DNA of 64,000 bases from Jidongwangia harbinensis (GTDB lineage: Bacteria; Actinomycetota; Actinomycetes; Mycobacteriales; Micromonosporaceae), in assembly GCF_020216025.1 (NCBI RefSeq), contig NZ_JAIWNC010000005.1:124001-188000 (forward strand). Reading direction: 5' to 3'. Below the pieces are notes generated by a model. That model was not told the DNA's origin. It did not search any database and saw only the letters and a program-made list of their open reading frames with translations. Below, piece after piece: positions 18,171 through 29,155 of this stretch (its first letter is position 1; each line of letters begins with the position of its first letter). The position numbers and the translations under genes are program-made.

Positions 18171-19187
18171 TCAGATGACGGACAGGTGCACGTGGTTCGT
18201 GTGGGTGGCGTTCGGGCCGCCGGACCCGCTGTACGAGGTCCAGCCGTTGCTCGGATGCCAGATCTGCCGGTACCAGATCACGTACAGCACGCCGAGCCGG
18301 TCGGCGTTCTTCACGTAGTACGCCGCCAGGTTGTTGCCGTACGTGCGGTCGCCGCCGGAGGCGTTGACGTTCTCGAAGCCGCCGGGTGCGGCGGAGTGGT
18401 CGCAGGCACGTCCCTTGGGATGTTCGCCGGAGGACCGCTGGCTGAAACAGGACGTGTACCGCTTGAAGCCGGCCGCGCGGGCCTGCTGGTAGGCGTGCAG
18501 CAGCCGCGGCGTGATGCAGCCGGACGTGGTCGGGTCGTTCACCGTGCAGGATTCCTTGGGCCAGGAGCCGTCGGAGTTGCGGGGCGCCCGCTTGGCCAGC
18601 GGTGAGTTGGCGTTGACGTAGCCGCCCGCGACCTGGCCGCCGCCGACGCTGGCCAGCGCCAGTTCGGCCTCCCTCTTCTTCTTGGCCAGCACGGTGACCT
18701 GCTTCTGCTGCTCCTTGACCTCCCGGTCGAGCGCGGTCTTGGCGCGGGTCTGGGTGTCCAGGGCCTGGCGGTAACGCACCAGCGTGCGGCCGTCGAGCTG
18801 GGCCATCATGTCCAGGTTCTGCGCGCGGTCCAGGAAGACGTCCGGGGTGCTGGCGTTCAGCAGCATCGACATGGCGTTGTACCGGCCCAGGCGGTAGGAC
18901 CGGTTGGCGACCTCGGCGACCCGGACCTGCATCTGCTTCACGTCCAGCTGCGCGGCGACCAGCGCGGTCCGCAGCTTCTTCTGGCGCTTCCTGGAGTTCT
19001 CCAGGCGGTTCTTCGCCTCGATGTGGCCGCGGGCCGCGGACTCCAGGGCAGCGCGCAGCGTCTTGCTGCCGCCCTCCGGGTCGTCCGGCTCGGCCCCGGC
19101 CGGGGTTCCGGGCGCCACCGCCAACGCGGAAGCCGCAACGAGCAGAGCGACGGCAGCCGTCAGCCGTCTGAGAAGCGTCGCCGCCAC
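18171..19187 (-). CDS. Secreted coiled-coil protein with M15-like peptidase domain
   Basis: A 338-residue exported protein: signal peptide (hydrophobic core AAVALLVAASALAV, cleavage near AGAEP), a long coiled coil (about 45-200) and a C-terminal domain of the ARB_07466/VanY type. The domain holds SSGEHPKGRACD (the S-x2-H-x2-G-x-A-x-D zinc motif) and NHVHL (HxH), so peptidoglycan cleavage or binding at the cell surface is likely. I start it at GTG 19187, six bases after GGGAGG. Similar proteins often assist cell-wall remodelling during division or spore formation. Confidence 0.8.
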   Translation of the reverse strand: MAATLLRRLTAAVALLVAASALAVAPGTPAGAEPDDPEGGSKTLRAALESAARGHIEAKNRLENSRKRQKKLRTALVAAQLDVKQMQVRVAEVANRSYRLGRYNAMSMLLNASTPDVFLDRAQNLDMMAQLDGRTLVRYRQALDTQTRAKTALDREVKEQQKQVTVLAKKKREAELALASVGGGQVAGGYVNANSPLAKRAPRNSDGSWPKESCTVNDPTTSGCITPRLLHAYQQARAAGFKRYTSCFSQRSSGEHPKGRACDHSAAPGGFENVNASGGDRTYGNNLAAYYVKNADRLGVLYVIWYRQIWHPSNGWTSYSGSGGPNATHTNHVHLSVI

Positions 19188-19253
19188 GATCGACCTCCCA
19201 AGTCGTGAAGCGGTGGCGACTCTACCCGGCGGGCGCACCTGGATACAGCACGC

Positions 19254-20024
19254 TCAGGTCGCCGAATATCCACCGTCGACGAAGAGTGTTTGCCCGGTAA
19301 CCGCAGCGCTCGCCGGGCCGGCCAGGAAAACGACACAACCGGCAAAATCCTCCGGTACGCCGTTCCGTCCGATCATCGTGCGGGCGGCGTGCCCCGCCGC
19401 CTTCTGAGGATCGGCGAAGACCGCCTCGGTCAGCGGCGTGTGCACCACCCCGGGCGCGACCGCGTTGCAGCACACGCCGCTCCGCGACCACGCCTCGGCC
19501 TGCGATCGGGTCAACGCCACCAGGCCCGCCTTGGACACGCCGTACGCGCCACTGTTGCCGTAGGCACGGAACGCCTGCTGCGAGACGACATTGATGATGC
19601 GCCCCCAGCCGCGCTCCGCCATCGCCGCGCCGAACGCCTGCCCGAGCAGGAACGGGGCGGTGAGGTTCGCGGCCAGGGTGACGTCCCAGTCGTCGTCGGT
19701 GAGCTGGTCCAGCGGCGGGCGCCGGTTCACCGCGGCCGCGTTGACCAGGACGTCCGGGGCGCCGTACCGGGAGATGCTGTCGATCGCGGCCGCGACACCG
19801 GCCCGGTCGGCGAGGTCCGCGGTGACCGCCGCCGCCTCCGCGCCGTGCCCGGCGAGTTCCGCCACCGTCTCCGCCAGCGGCCCGGCCCGCCGGGCCACCA
19901 GCACGACCCGCGCGCCGGCCCGCCCCAGCGCGACCGCCATGGCACGGCCGATCCCGGAACTGCCTCCGGTCACCACCGCGAGGCGCCCGCCCAACCCGAA
20001 AAGCCCATCAAGGTACGCCGACAT
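19254..20024 (-). CDS. Short-chain dehydrogenase/reductase
   Basis: A 256-residue classical SDR with GGSSGIGRA, the NAA motif (VLVNAAAVN), the catalytic Ser in NVVSQQ and Tyr-x3-Lys in YGVSK, and a C-terminal GQTLFVDGG. Its substrate cannot be read from sequence. It lies directly behind the inositol-monophosphatase gene, 10 bases apart, probably as the last gene of that operon. ATG 20024 and GTG 20030 are both possible starts; neither has a clear ribosome-binding site, in keeping with coupled translation. Confidence 0.88.
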   Translation of the reverse strand: MSAYLDGLFGLGGRLAVVTGGSSGIGRAMAVALGRAGARVVLVARRAGPLAETVAELAGHGAEAAAVTADLADRAGVAAAIDSISRYGAPDVLVNAAAVNRRPPLDQLTDDDWDVTLAANLTAPFLLGQAFGAAMAERGWGRIINVVSQQAFRAYGNSGAYGVSKAGLVALTRSQAEAWSRSGVCCNAVAPGVVHTPLTEAVFADPQKAAGHAARTMIGRNGVPEDFAGCVVFLAGPASAAVTGQTLFVDGGYSAT

Positions 20025-20034
20025 GCGCACGAAT

Positions 20035-20829
20035 CTAGGGGAACAGCGTCTCGTTCACGGTGTGCCACACGTCCGGATTGGACGCCACAAGAAGGCCACG
20101 TTCGCGGTCGGTGGGGCGGTACTCGCTGCCGTCCAGGTGCAGCACCGTGCCGCCGGCCTCGCGCAGGATCAGCGTGCCCGGCAGGTGGTCCCACGGCAGA
20201 ATCCGCCAGAACAGTGCGAACTGCTGCTCGTCGGTGGCGACCGCGGGGTATTCGTACCCGGCGCAGTGGTGTCCCGCGCTGACGCCGGCGAACCGCGGAT
20301 AGTTCGGCGCGGACCGCTCCCGCAGCTCGGCCGGGAGATATTTGTGCGCGACCACGCCGCGCAGCGCGGCCGGGCCGGGGTCGTCGGTCCGGGTCTTCAC
20401 CCGGACCCCGTCGATGTACGCGCCGCTGCCGGCCTCGGCGACGGTCATCCGCTCGTCGACCACGTCCAGGATCCACGAGGCGGCCGGTTCGCCGTCCCGC
20501 AGCAGCGCCACCATCACCGCGAACGGGGTCTTGCCGGCGGCGAAGTTGTTGGTCCCGTCGACCGGGTCCACGATCCACACCGCGCCGCGGTCACCGACCC
20601 GCTGCAGCACCTCGGGGTCGGCGGCCACGGCCTCCTCGCCGACCACCTGTGAGCCGGGCAGCAGGGCGGTCAGGCCACGGGTCAGCGCGCGTTCGGACTC
20701 CTGGTCGGCGATGGTGACCATGTCACCCGGGGACTTCTGCTCCACCTCGTCGTCCCGCAACCGCCGGAAGCGCGGCAGCACGATGGTGGCCGCCACCTCC
20801 CGGATCAGATCGGCTACCTGGTCAAGCAC
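20035..20829 (-). CDS. Inositol monophosphatase family protein
   Basis: A 264-residue Mg-dependent phosphatase of the FIG/IMPase/CysQ family. The metal sites are visible in [17 protein letters not shown] and [17 protein letters not shown]. The substrate may be inositol phosphate, histidinol phosphate or PAP. It overlaps the response-regulator gene upstream by eight bases and so belongs to the signalling operon, although a functional link is not obvious. The start is GTG 20829. Confidence 0.9.
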   Translation of the reverse strand: MLDQVADLIREVAATIVLPRFRRLRDDEVEQKSPGDMVTIADQESERALTRGLTALLPGSQVVGEEAVAADPEVLQRVGDRGAVWIVDPVDGTNNFAAGKTPFAVMVALLRDGEPAASWILDVVDERMTVAEAGSGAYIDGVRVKTRTDDPGPAALRGVVAHKYLPAELRERSAPNYPRFAGVSAGHHCAGYEYPAVATDEQQFALFWRILPWDHLPGTLILREAGGTVLHLDGSEYRPTDRERGLLVASNPDVWHTVNETLFP

Positions 20830-21273
20830 GGGGCGGCAGTTTCACGACGCTGACGAAGAACTCGTCGATCTGCCGGATCACCGCGATGAAGCGCTCGAAA
20901 TCCACCGGCTTGGTGACGTACGCGTTGGCGTGCAGCTGGTAGCTGCGCAGGATGTCCTCGTCGGCCGCCGACGTGGTGAGCACCACCACCGGGATGCGGC
21001 CCAGGTCCTCGTCCTGCTTGATCTCCTCGAGCACCTCCCGGCCGTCGCGCCGCGGCAGGTTGAGGTCGAGCAGGATCAGGTCGGGGCGGACCGAGTCCGC
21101 GTACCGGCCCTCGCGACGCAGGTACGCCAGCGCCTCGGCACCGTCGGACACCACGTTCAGGCGGTTGCGTACCTTGTGCTCCTCGAACGCCTCCTGGGTC
21201 ATGAGCACGTCGCCCGGGTCGTCCTCGATCAGCAGCACCTCGATCGGCGTGCCGTCCTGGCGTGTCGCTCCGG

Positions 21274-21277
<4 letters not shown>
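20822..21277 (-). CDS. Single-domain response regulator (Rcp1/CheY-like)
   Basis: A 151-residue stand-alone receiver domain. It shows [11 protein letters not shown], the phospho-acceptor Asp in [13 protein letters not shown], Thr-Thr-Ser in VLTTSA, and a conserved Lys in YVTKPVD. Its long alpha-4 region and lack of an output domain place it with the regulators that pair with CHASE3/phytochrome-type kinases. It starts at GTG 21277, directly after a perfect AAGGAGGT site and overlapping the kinase stop by four bases, so phosphorelay from that kinase is the natural inference. Confidence 0.9.
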
Positions 21278-22856
<1,579 letters not shown>

Positions 22857-22860
<4 letters not shown>

Positions 22861-24059
22861 CGGCCGCCGCCGCGGGCGATCAGCAGCATCGCGACGTCGT
22901 CCGCGAGCGGGCCGCCGTTGCCCTGCTCGGCGCGGCCGACCAGCCAGGCCGGCAGCCCGTCCAGCGGCATGCCGCGGCCCTCCGGTTCGTCGAGCAGCCC
23001 GCACAGGCCGTCCACGTCGAGGCGTTCTTTGCCCACACCGGTGTGGCCCTCGATCAGCCCGTCGGTGTACATCAGCAGGGACCAGTCATCGGCCGGGAAC
23101 TCCACGTCGGTGGCGGGGGTGGGGGTGGGTCGTACGCCGAGCACGATGCCGGTGCGCGCGTTGACCGGGGCGGCGCGGCCCTGAGCCAGCACGACCGGCG
23201 GCGGATGGCCGGCGAGCCGGACGGTGGCCCGGTCGGCCGCCAGGTCCAGCACCACGAACGCCACGGTGGCGAACACCTCGCGGGCCCGGCGTTCGGTCAT
23301 CAGCACCTGTTCGAGCGCGGGCAGGATGCGGTCGTCCGGCACGCCGGCCAGCACCAGGGCACGCCAGGCGACCCGGAGTTCGACGCCGAGCGCGGCCTCG
23401 TCCACGCTGTGCCCGCAGACGTCGCCCACGATGACGTGCAGCCGGTCCTCGCCGACCTGGACGACGTCGAAGAAGTCGCCGCCGAGCAGGCCGAGCGCCC
23501 GGCCGGGCCGGTAGAACGTGTGCACCGCGACCCGGGTGGTGTCCATCAGCGGCTGGGGCAGCAGACCGCGTTCCAGGCGGGCCGACTCGTCCTGGCGCAG
23601 TTCCACCTCGCGCAGCCGGCGGGCGTTCTCGTCGGATCGCTTGCGCTCCACCGCGTACCGCAGGGCCCGGACCAGGAGCACGCCGTCCACCTGGCCCTTG
23701 ACCAGGTAGTCCTGGGCCCCTTCGGCCACCGCGGCGACGCCCAGGTGCTCGTCGGAGCGTCCGGTCAGCACGCAGACCGCGGCGCTGCCGGCCATGGCCA
23801 GCAACCGGCGCAGCCCGTCGATGCCCTCGGCGTCCGGCAGCCCGAGATCGAGCAGCACGCACTGGACGCCGGTCATGCTGGTGGCGGCCTCCCGCATGCT
23901 GGTGGCGATGGTCAGCTCGAACGGCGCCTCGGCCTCGCTCAGCAGTTCGCGTACCAGAAAGGCGTCGCCCTCGTCGTCCTCGACCAGCAGGACGCGCAGG
24001 CGCTCGGGCGCCGCGCCGGCCCCCGGGTACGTCCGGGGCGCGACCGACCGTTCAGTCAT
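22857..24059 (-). CDS. Response regulator with SpoIIE/PP2C-type phosphatase output
   Basis: A 400-residue protein with a receiver domain at the N-terminus (VLLVEDDEGDAF, acceptor Asp in LLDLGLPDAEG), a coiled-coil linker and a SpoIIE-type PPM phosphatase domain (LLGGDFFDVV, IVGDVCGHS, LLMYTDGLIEG, DDVAMLL). Such proteins usually dephosphorylate an anti-anti-sigma factor, linking a two-component input to a sigma factor; no STAS/anti-sigma gene is adjacent here. It is the first gene of the four- to five-gene minus-strand operon running down to 19254. Confidence 0.9.
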
Positions 24060-24164
24060 GCCGATACCCCACTCGACTGTTCCGGGCGTGACCCGCTGAT
24101 CGTGTACCAACCCGCGCGGGCGCACAACACCGACCACCCGTCCGGCGATCATGTGGAGCGAACC

Positions 24165-24521
24165 TCATGTTCCCGGACCCGGGACGTCGTCGCCGTGTGC
24201 GTCCGCGATCCGCCGCGCGTGCTGGGCGATCACCTGGCCGAGGATGCCGTGCAGCCGCCCGCAGTCCTGGCAGTGCAGGTTCTCGTCGAGCCGGTGGCCA
24301 CCGCAGTTGGTGCACCTCCCGCGGTCGTCCGGGTCGTGGTAGGCGACCAGCGCACGGCACATCGCCCGGACGACGTGATCACTCATCGGGTACACGCCCT
24401 CACCGAGCGCGGTGCGGACTCCGACCACGGCCACCGGGGCGGCGTCCGGCGCGGGGTCGTACTGTCCGACCCGGGCGATGAACTCCGCCACCACGGCGGC
24501 TGGATCGAGCGGCACGGTCAC
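24165..24521 (-). CDS. Hypothetical protein with a small zinc-ribbon-like cysteine cluster
   Basis: A 118-residue protein of no recognised family. In its second half CTNCGG and CQDCGR form a CxxC-x12-CxxC arrangement that could bind one zinc ion, flanked by helices. It starts at GTG 24521, overlapping the acyltransferase stop by four bases. It is therefore the last gene of the sigma-factor operon; codon usage is normal for the region. Confidence 0.6.
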   Translation of the reverse strand: MTVPLDPAAVVAEFIARVGQYDPAPDAAPVAVVGVRTALGEGVYPMSDHVVRAMCRALVAYHDPDDRGRCTNCGGHRLDENLHCQDCGRLHGILGQVIAQHARRIADAHGDDVPGPGT

Positions 24522-25618
24522 GCGTCAACGCTATGCCACCGGCCGGACCGCGCTGCCGGGTACCCGGCGCTCAGCATCATGGTGTGCAGTCGGCGGCCCA
24601 GGGGCCGCTCGACGTAGTGGTGCACCAGCCAGGCCAGGCCGAGCATCAGCACGGTGGTGGCCGCGACGGCCTGCCACACCGGGATCGGGGTGTGCCGGTA
24701 CGCCGCCCGGATGATCGTGTGACCGATCTGCGCGTGCAGCAGATACAACGGGTACGTCAGCGCGCCGGCCGCCGTCAGCCGGCGCCAGCTGATCCGGTCG
24801 GTGCGGCCGAGCGCCACCATCAGCAGCACCAGATAGCACAGCGTGATGATCACCAGGCCCGGCCAGCCCGGGACCGGGAACCCCGCGTTGACCTCGGCCA
24901 TCCGGTCCTCGACCCGGGACAGGCAGACCAGCCAGGCGAAACCGGTGATGCCGCAGAGCAGCGGGGTGGGACCGAACCGGTGGATCAGGTAGAGCGCGAT
25001 GCCCCCGATGAAGTACGGCGCGTAGTCACTGATCGTCAGCGCCTCGAGGATCGGGCTCTGCAGCGAGGGCACCAGCACCGCCACCGTCATCCATCCGGCG
25101 CACAGCAGCACGGCCCGCCGGTACGTCAGCCCCCGGATCAGCACCACGGCCATGATCAGGTAGAACTTCAGCTCCACCAGGAGGGTCCAGTACACGCCGT
25201 CGACCGCCGGGTGGCCGAGCGGCTGCTGCAGCATGGTCCAGTTGATCATGATGTCGACGACGGTCGGCCGCTCCGGGTCGCCCACCCCGCCGGTGAGCGG
25301 GAACGCGAGTGCCACGGCGCCGGTGAGCAGGACCGCCGCCCAGTACGCCGGGTACAGCCGGCTCACCCGGGACGCGAAGAACTGCCCGAGCGTCCGGCCC
25401 CAGCTGCTCCGGCAGATCACGAATCCGCTGATCAGGAAGAACAGCTCCACGCCGAGGAAGCCGTAGACCGTGACGTGCACGGTCCGCGGCAGGAAGTACT
25501 CCGGCAGCCGGACCCCGTCGATCCGCCACGCGACCGTGTAGTGGTAGGCCAGGACGGCGAGGGCCGCGACGAGGCGGAGGCCGTCCAGCACCGCCAGCCG
25601 GGACCGGGACGGTTCCAC
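24518..25618 (-). CDS. Acyltransferase 3 family membrane protein (OafA-like)
   Basis: A 366-residue integral membrane acyltransferase with about ten transmembrane helices. It opens with LDGLRLVAALAVLAYHY (the catalytic-site helix, His in AYHY) and contains GFLGVELFFLISGFVI and RVSRLYPAYW, the family fingerprints. These enzymes O-acylate surface glycans, antibiotics or lipids; the target is unknown. It follows a membrane protein encoded next to a sigma factor without a gap (TGAGTG junction), which suggests stress-controlled envelope modification. Confidence 0.88.
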   Translation of the reverse strand: MEPSRSRLAVLDGLRLVAALAVLAYHYTVAWRIDGVRLPEYFLPRTVHVTVYGFLGVELFFLISGFVICRSSWGRTLGQFFASRVSRLYPAYWAAVLLTGAVALAFPLTGGVGDPERPTVVDIMINWTMLQQPLGHPAVDGVYWTLLVELKFYLIMAVVLIRGLTYRRAVLLCAGWMTVAVLVPSLQSPILEALTISDYAPYFIGGIALYLIHRFGPTPLLCGITGFAWLVCLSRVEDRMAEVNAGFPVPGWPGLVIITLCYLVLLMVALGRTDRISWRRLTAAGALTYPLYLLHAQIGHTIIRAAYRHTPIPVWQAVAATTVLMLGLAWLVHHYVERPLGRRLHTMMLSAGYPAARSGRWHSVDA

Positions 25619-26170
25619 TCAGATCCCGGTGAGCTTGATCGCGTACACGTCGGCCTGGGCCGTCATGTCGAACCGGACGCTCACCACGCCCGACCTGGTC
25701 AGGGCGAACTCGTAGTCACGGACCACGCCGTCGTCCGAGCAGGCCACGGTGTCCTGGTGCTGGACCGCGCCCAGGTACACGATCTTCAGGGGCAGCGGCG
25801 CCGACCCGAGGCAGCCCACGCTGAGCCGGTAGCGGCCCTGCGCGACGTCGGCGAACACCGGTTCCGCGTTGCTCGCCACCAGGTTCACGTGGGTCGCGCC
25901 GGGCACCAGGCTGCCGGCGACCGACACGGACTGGTTGATCGACTCGCTCGGCGACGCGGCCGGCACCTGGTCCCGATCGGGTCCACGTTGCGTGCCGGCG
26001 AACGTCGCGCCCGCGGCCAGGATCAAGGCCGCGGCCGTCCCCGTCACCATCGACGTGGCGACCCGGCGCCGGCGGACCGTCTGGTGCGCGGCCACGGCGC
26101 CGGGCGCCTGCACCTGCGGGATCGCCCGGCCGCGCAGGTCCGCGAAGAGCGGGGTGAACTCGTCAGGCAC
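25619..26170 (-). CDS. Single-pass membrane protein, possible anti-sigma factor
   Basis: A 183-residue protein with about 37 cytoplasmic residues, one transmembrane helix (about 39-58) and an extracytoplasmic beta-rich domain that includes a Cys pair (VGCLGS, VACSDD). Its GTG start overlaps the sigma-factor gene by eight bases, the position and topology typical of anti-sigma factors. No zinc-binding HxxxCxxC motif of ZAS-type anti-sigmas is present, so this role rests on context only. Confidence 0.6.
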   Translation of the reverse strand: MPDEFTPLFADLRGRAIPQVQAPGAVAAHQTVRRRRVATSMVTGTAAALILAAGATFAGTQRGPDRDQVPAASPSESINQSVSVAGSLVPGATHVNLVASNAEPVFADVAQGRYRLSVGCLGSAPLPLKIVYLGAVQHQDTVACSDDGVVRDYEFALTRSGVVSVRFDMTAQADVYAIKLTGI

Positions 26171-26672
26171 GGGGAACCTCCGGGTGGTCCGGACGCAGCT
26201 GGGCGGCGAGGCCGGTACGGCCCCGGTGCAACCACGACTTGACGGTGCCGACCGCGACGTTCTCCCGGTCGGCGATCTCGGCGATGCTCAGGTCGCCCAG
26301 GTAGTGCAGCACCATCGCGCGGCGCTGGGTGGCCGGCAGCGTGGCCAGCGCGTCCACCAGCGCCACCCGGTCCGTGTTCGGCCCGTCGACCTGCGGCTCC
26401 TGGCGGCGTTGCCGGCGCAGGAACGACATCGCGGTCCGCGAGCGCCGCCAGCGGCTGACCGCGAGGTTCCACGCCACCCGGCGCACCCAGGCCACCGGGT
26501 CGTCGTACCGCGACACCGAGGACCAGCGGCGCAGCGCCCGGCAGAACGCCTCCTGCACGACGTCCTGGGCCTCCTGCAGGTCGCCGAAGTACGCGTACAG
26601 CTGCACCGTCAGGTCGGCGTACTGGGCGGCGTAGACCTCGTCGAAGCTCGTGGGGGAATCGGCCGCCGGCAT
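26163..26672 (-). CDS. SigE-family ECF RNA polymerase sigma factor
   Basis: A 169-residue sigma factor of the actinobacterial SigE (ECF) family with region 2 (FDEVYAAQYADLTVQLYAYF, DVVQEAFCRAL) and region 4 (LPATQRRAMVLHYLGDLSIAEIA, then GTVKSWLHRGR). It directs RNA polymerase to a small envelope or stress regulon. I start it at ATG 26672, about six bases after AAGGGGG; an upstream ATG (26717) in the same frame lacks a ribosome-binding site. It is followed in overlap by a membrane protein that may be its anti-sigma factor. Confidence 0.88.
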   Translation of the reverse strand: MPAADSPTSFDEVYAAQYADLTVQLYAYFGDLQEAQDVVQEAFCRALRRWSSVSRYDDPVAWVRRVAWNLAVSRWRRSRTAMSFLRRQRRQEPQVDGPNTDRVALVDALATLPATQRRAMVLHYLGDLSIAEIADRENVAVGTVKSWLHRGRTGLAAQLRPDHPEVPRA

Positions 26673-26771
26673 CGTCGGCCCCCTTCCCCTCCGTGCGCTC
26701 TCCGTGGTGCTCGTCATGCGCACTACACGTCGTACCGGCAAGGAAGGTTGCACACACGATTGAATGAGGCC

Positions 26772-29138
26772 ATGCCTACCGCGGCCGACAGCGCCCTCGT
26801 CCGTCCCCGGCGCCGCCTGGTGGCCGCGCTGGCCGCCACCGTGCTGCTGGCGCTCGCCGGAGCGGCGGCCCTGGCCGCGGTGCGCCCGCCGGCCGCACGC
26901 GACGCCGGCGCGCCGGCCGGCGAGTTCAGCGCGGCCCGCGCGTTCGAACAGGTCCGCACGATCGCCACCGAGCCGCACGTGGCGGGCAGCGCGGCCAACG
27001 ACCGGGTACGCGACCATCTGCGTACCGTGCTGCGCGGTCTCGGTCTCGACCCGCAGGTGCAGGACACCGTCTCGGTCCAGGGGGCCGACCTGTCCGCCAG
27101 CGCCGGCGGCGTCGGGCTGGCCCGGGTACGCAACGTGGTCGCCCGGATTCCCGGCAGCGCGCCCACCGGCCGGGTGTTCCTGGTGGCCCACTACGACTCG
27201 GCGCAGACCGGGCCGGGCGCCAACGACGACGCGGCCGGCACCTCGGCCCTGCTGGAGACGGCCCGCGCGCTCAGCACCGGGCCCCGGCCACGCAACGACG
27301 TGGTGCTGGTGTTCACCGACGCCGAGGAGGCCTGCCTGTGCGGCGCCAAGGCGTTCGTCGACCAGCACCCGCTGGCCCGGGGCGGCGGCGTGGTGCTCAA
27401 CGTGGAGGCGCGCGGCAGCCGCGGGCCGGCGATCATGTTCGAGACGTCGCGCGACAACGCCGGGCTGGTCGGTACGTACGCGGACGTGCCCGCCCCGGTC
27501 GGCACCTCGTTCGCCGTCGAGGTGTACCGGCTGCTGCCCAACGACACCGACTTCACGCCGTTCCGGGAGGCCGGTTTCGCGGGACTGAACACGGCGTACA
27601 TCGACGGGTCCGCGGTCTATCACGCGCCCACCGACGTGCCGTCCGCCATGGACACCGACAGCCTGCAGCACCACGGCGACAATCTGCTGTCGCTGACCCG
27701 GTCGTTCGGTGGCCGCGACCTGGCGACGGTGGACGCCGGCGGGGACGCCACCTACTTCCCGGTGCCCGGCCTGCTGGTGCACTACCCGGGCGCGCTGACC
27801 TGGCCGCTGGCCGGCCTGGCGGTGCTGGCCGTGCTGGTGCTGGCCGGCCTGGTCCGGCGCCGCGGGATGGCCGGCGCCGGGCGGCTGGCCGGCGGCTTCC
27901 TGCTCGCCCTGGTACCGATGGTCGCCGCGCCGGTGCTCGCCCAGGTGCTGTGGTGGCTGCTCGGCCGGATCCGGCCCGGCTACGGGCAACTGCCCATCGA
28001 TCCGTACCGCCCGCTCTGGTTCCGGCTGGCCGTGGTGGCCCTGACCGCGGCCGTGGTGTTCGCCTGGTACGCCCTGCTCCGCCGCCGGATCACCCCGGTG
28101 GCGCTGGCCGTGGGCGGCCTGGGCTGGCTGGCCGTGCTCGCCCTGGCGCTGGCCGCGTTCGCGCCGGGCGGCTCCTACCTGGCCGCGCTGCCGGCACTGG
28201 CCGGCGCGCTCGCCGGGCTCGCCGCGATCGCGGGGCGCGGCGGCTGGGGCGCGGTCCTCGCGGTCACCGCGGGCGGCGCCGTGGCCCTGCTGGTCCTGGC
28301 GCCCACCGTGGTCATGCTGTTCCCGGCGCTCGGGCTGAATCTGGCCGGAGCCGGCGCGTTCCTCACCGTGCTGCTCGGGCTCGCCCTGCTGCCGGTGATC
28401 GACCTGTGGCATCCGGCGGCCGGCGGCCGGCGCGGCCTGGCGGTGCTACGGGCCCGCCGGGCCGGTGCGCTGCCCACCCTGGTCGCGGCGCTGGCCGTGG
28501 TCGGGTGCGCCGCGACCGGCCTGGCCGTGGACCGGTTCGACGCGGCCCATCCGTCGCTCACCCACCTGATGTACGCGCTGGACGCCGACACCGGCCGGGC
28601 GCAGTGGCTGAGCGGGGAACGCACGCTGCACCGGTGGACCGCGCAGTACGTCGGCGGCGCGCCGGGCCGGGTCACCGACGTCCTGCCGGCGTTCGGCGAC
28701 GAGAAGGTGCGCACCCGGGCCGCGGAGCCGGCGGCGACGCTCCCCGCGCCGACCGTGACCGTGCTGAGCGACACCCGGTCGGGCGCCAGCCGCACGGTGC
28801 GCGTGCGGCTGGCGCCCCAGCGCCCGGTCCGGCTGGTCGCGTTGCACGTGGGCGCGGACACCCCGGTCACCGCGGCCACCGTGGGCGGGCGACCGGTGCC
28901 CACCGACCGGACCGCGGGCGGGCCGTGGGGGTTCGGCTTCGTCTTCCATGCGCCGCCGCCGGCCGGCGTCGAGGCGGTGCTCACGGTGCGGGCCGCCGGG
29001 CCGGTCCGGCTGCGGGCGATGGACGGCAGCGACGGCCTGGGCGCCCTCCCCGGTTTCCGGCCCCGCCCGGCCGACGTGGGCGTCCTCGGCTCACACACCT
29101 CCGAGCTGGTGGCGGTGGCCCGGACGTACCCGGTCTAG
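26772..29138 (+). CDS. M28-family membrane metallopeptidase
   Basis: A 788-residue protein: one N-terminal membrane helix, an extracytoplasmic zinc aminopeptidase domain of family M28 (about 60-310) and about eight further transmembrane helices, then a soluble C-terminal domain. The zinc ligands are in VAHYDS, the GPGANDDAAG motif (Asp), the catalytic Glu pair in TDAEEACLCG, and YHAPTDVP. The layout is that of the vacuolar Pff1-like peptidases. The start is ATG 26772; the frame is open for 300 codons upstream, but only as a shadow of the minus-strand operon. Confidence 0.87.
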   Translation: MPTAADSALVRPRRRLVAALAATVLLALAGAAALAAVRPPAARDAGAPAGEFSAARAFEQVRTIATEPHVAGSAANDRVRDHLRTVLRGLGLDPQVQDTVSVQGADLSASAGGVGLARVRNVVARIPGSAPTGRVFLVAHYDSAQTGPGANDDAAGTSALLETARALSTGPRPRNDVVLVFTDAEEACLCGAKAFVDQHPLARGGGVVLNVEARGSRGPAIMFETSRDNAGLVGTYADVPAPVGTSFAVEVYRLLPNDTDFTPFREAGFAGLNTAYIDGSAVYHAPTDVPSAMDTDSLQHHGDNLLSLTRSFGGRDLATVDAGGDATYFPVPGLLVHYPGALTWPLAGLAVLAVLVLAGLVRRRGMAGAGRLAGGFLLALVPMVAAPVLAQVLWWLLGRIRPGYGQLPIDPYRPLWFRLAVVALTAAVVFAWYALLRRRITPVALAVGGLGWLAVLALALAAFAPGGSYLAALPALAGALAGLAAIAGRGGWGAVLAVTAGGAVALLVLAPTVVMLFPALGLNLAGAGAFLTVLLGLALLPVIDLWHPAAGGRRGLAVLRARRAGALPTLVAALAVVGCAATGLAVDRFDAAHPSLTHLMYALDADTGRAQWLSGERTLHRWTAQYVGGAPGRVTDVLPAFGDEKVRTRAAEPAATLPAPTVTVLSDTRSGASRTVRVRLAPQRPVRLVALHVGADTPVTAATVGGRPVPTDRTAGGPWGFGFVFHAPPPAGVEAVLTVRAAGPVRLRAMDGSDGLGALPGFRPRPADVGVLGSHTSELVAVARTYPV

Positions 29139-29155
29139 AGGGCCGCGGCGCTTCG

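Noticed and set aside
25869-26771. 300-codon N-terminal extension of the M28 peptidase
   Set aside because: It runs antisense to the sigma and anti-sigma genes and lacks a signal sequence. The MPTAAD start at 26772 gives a proper membrane anchor.
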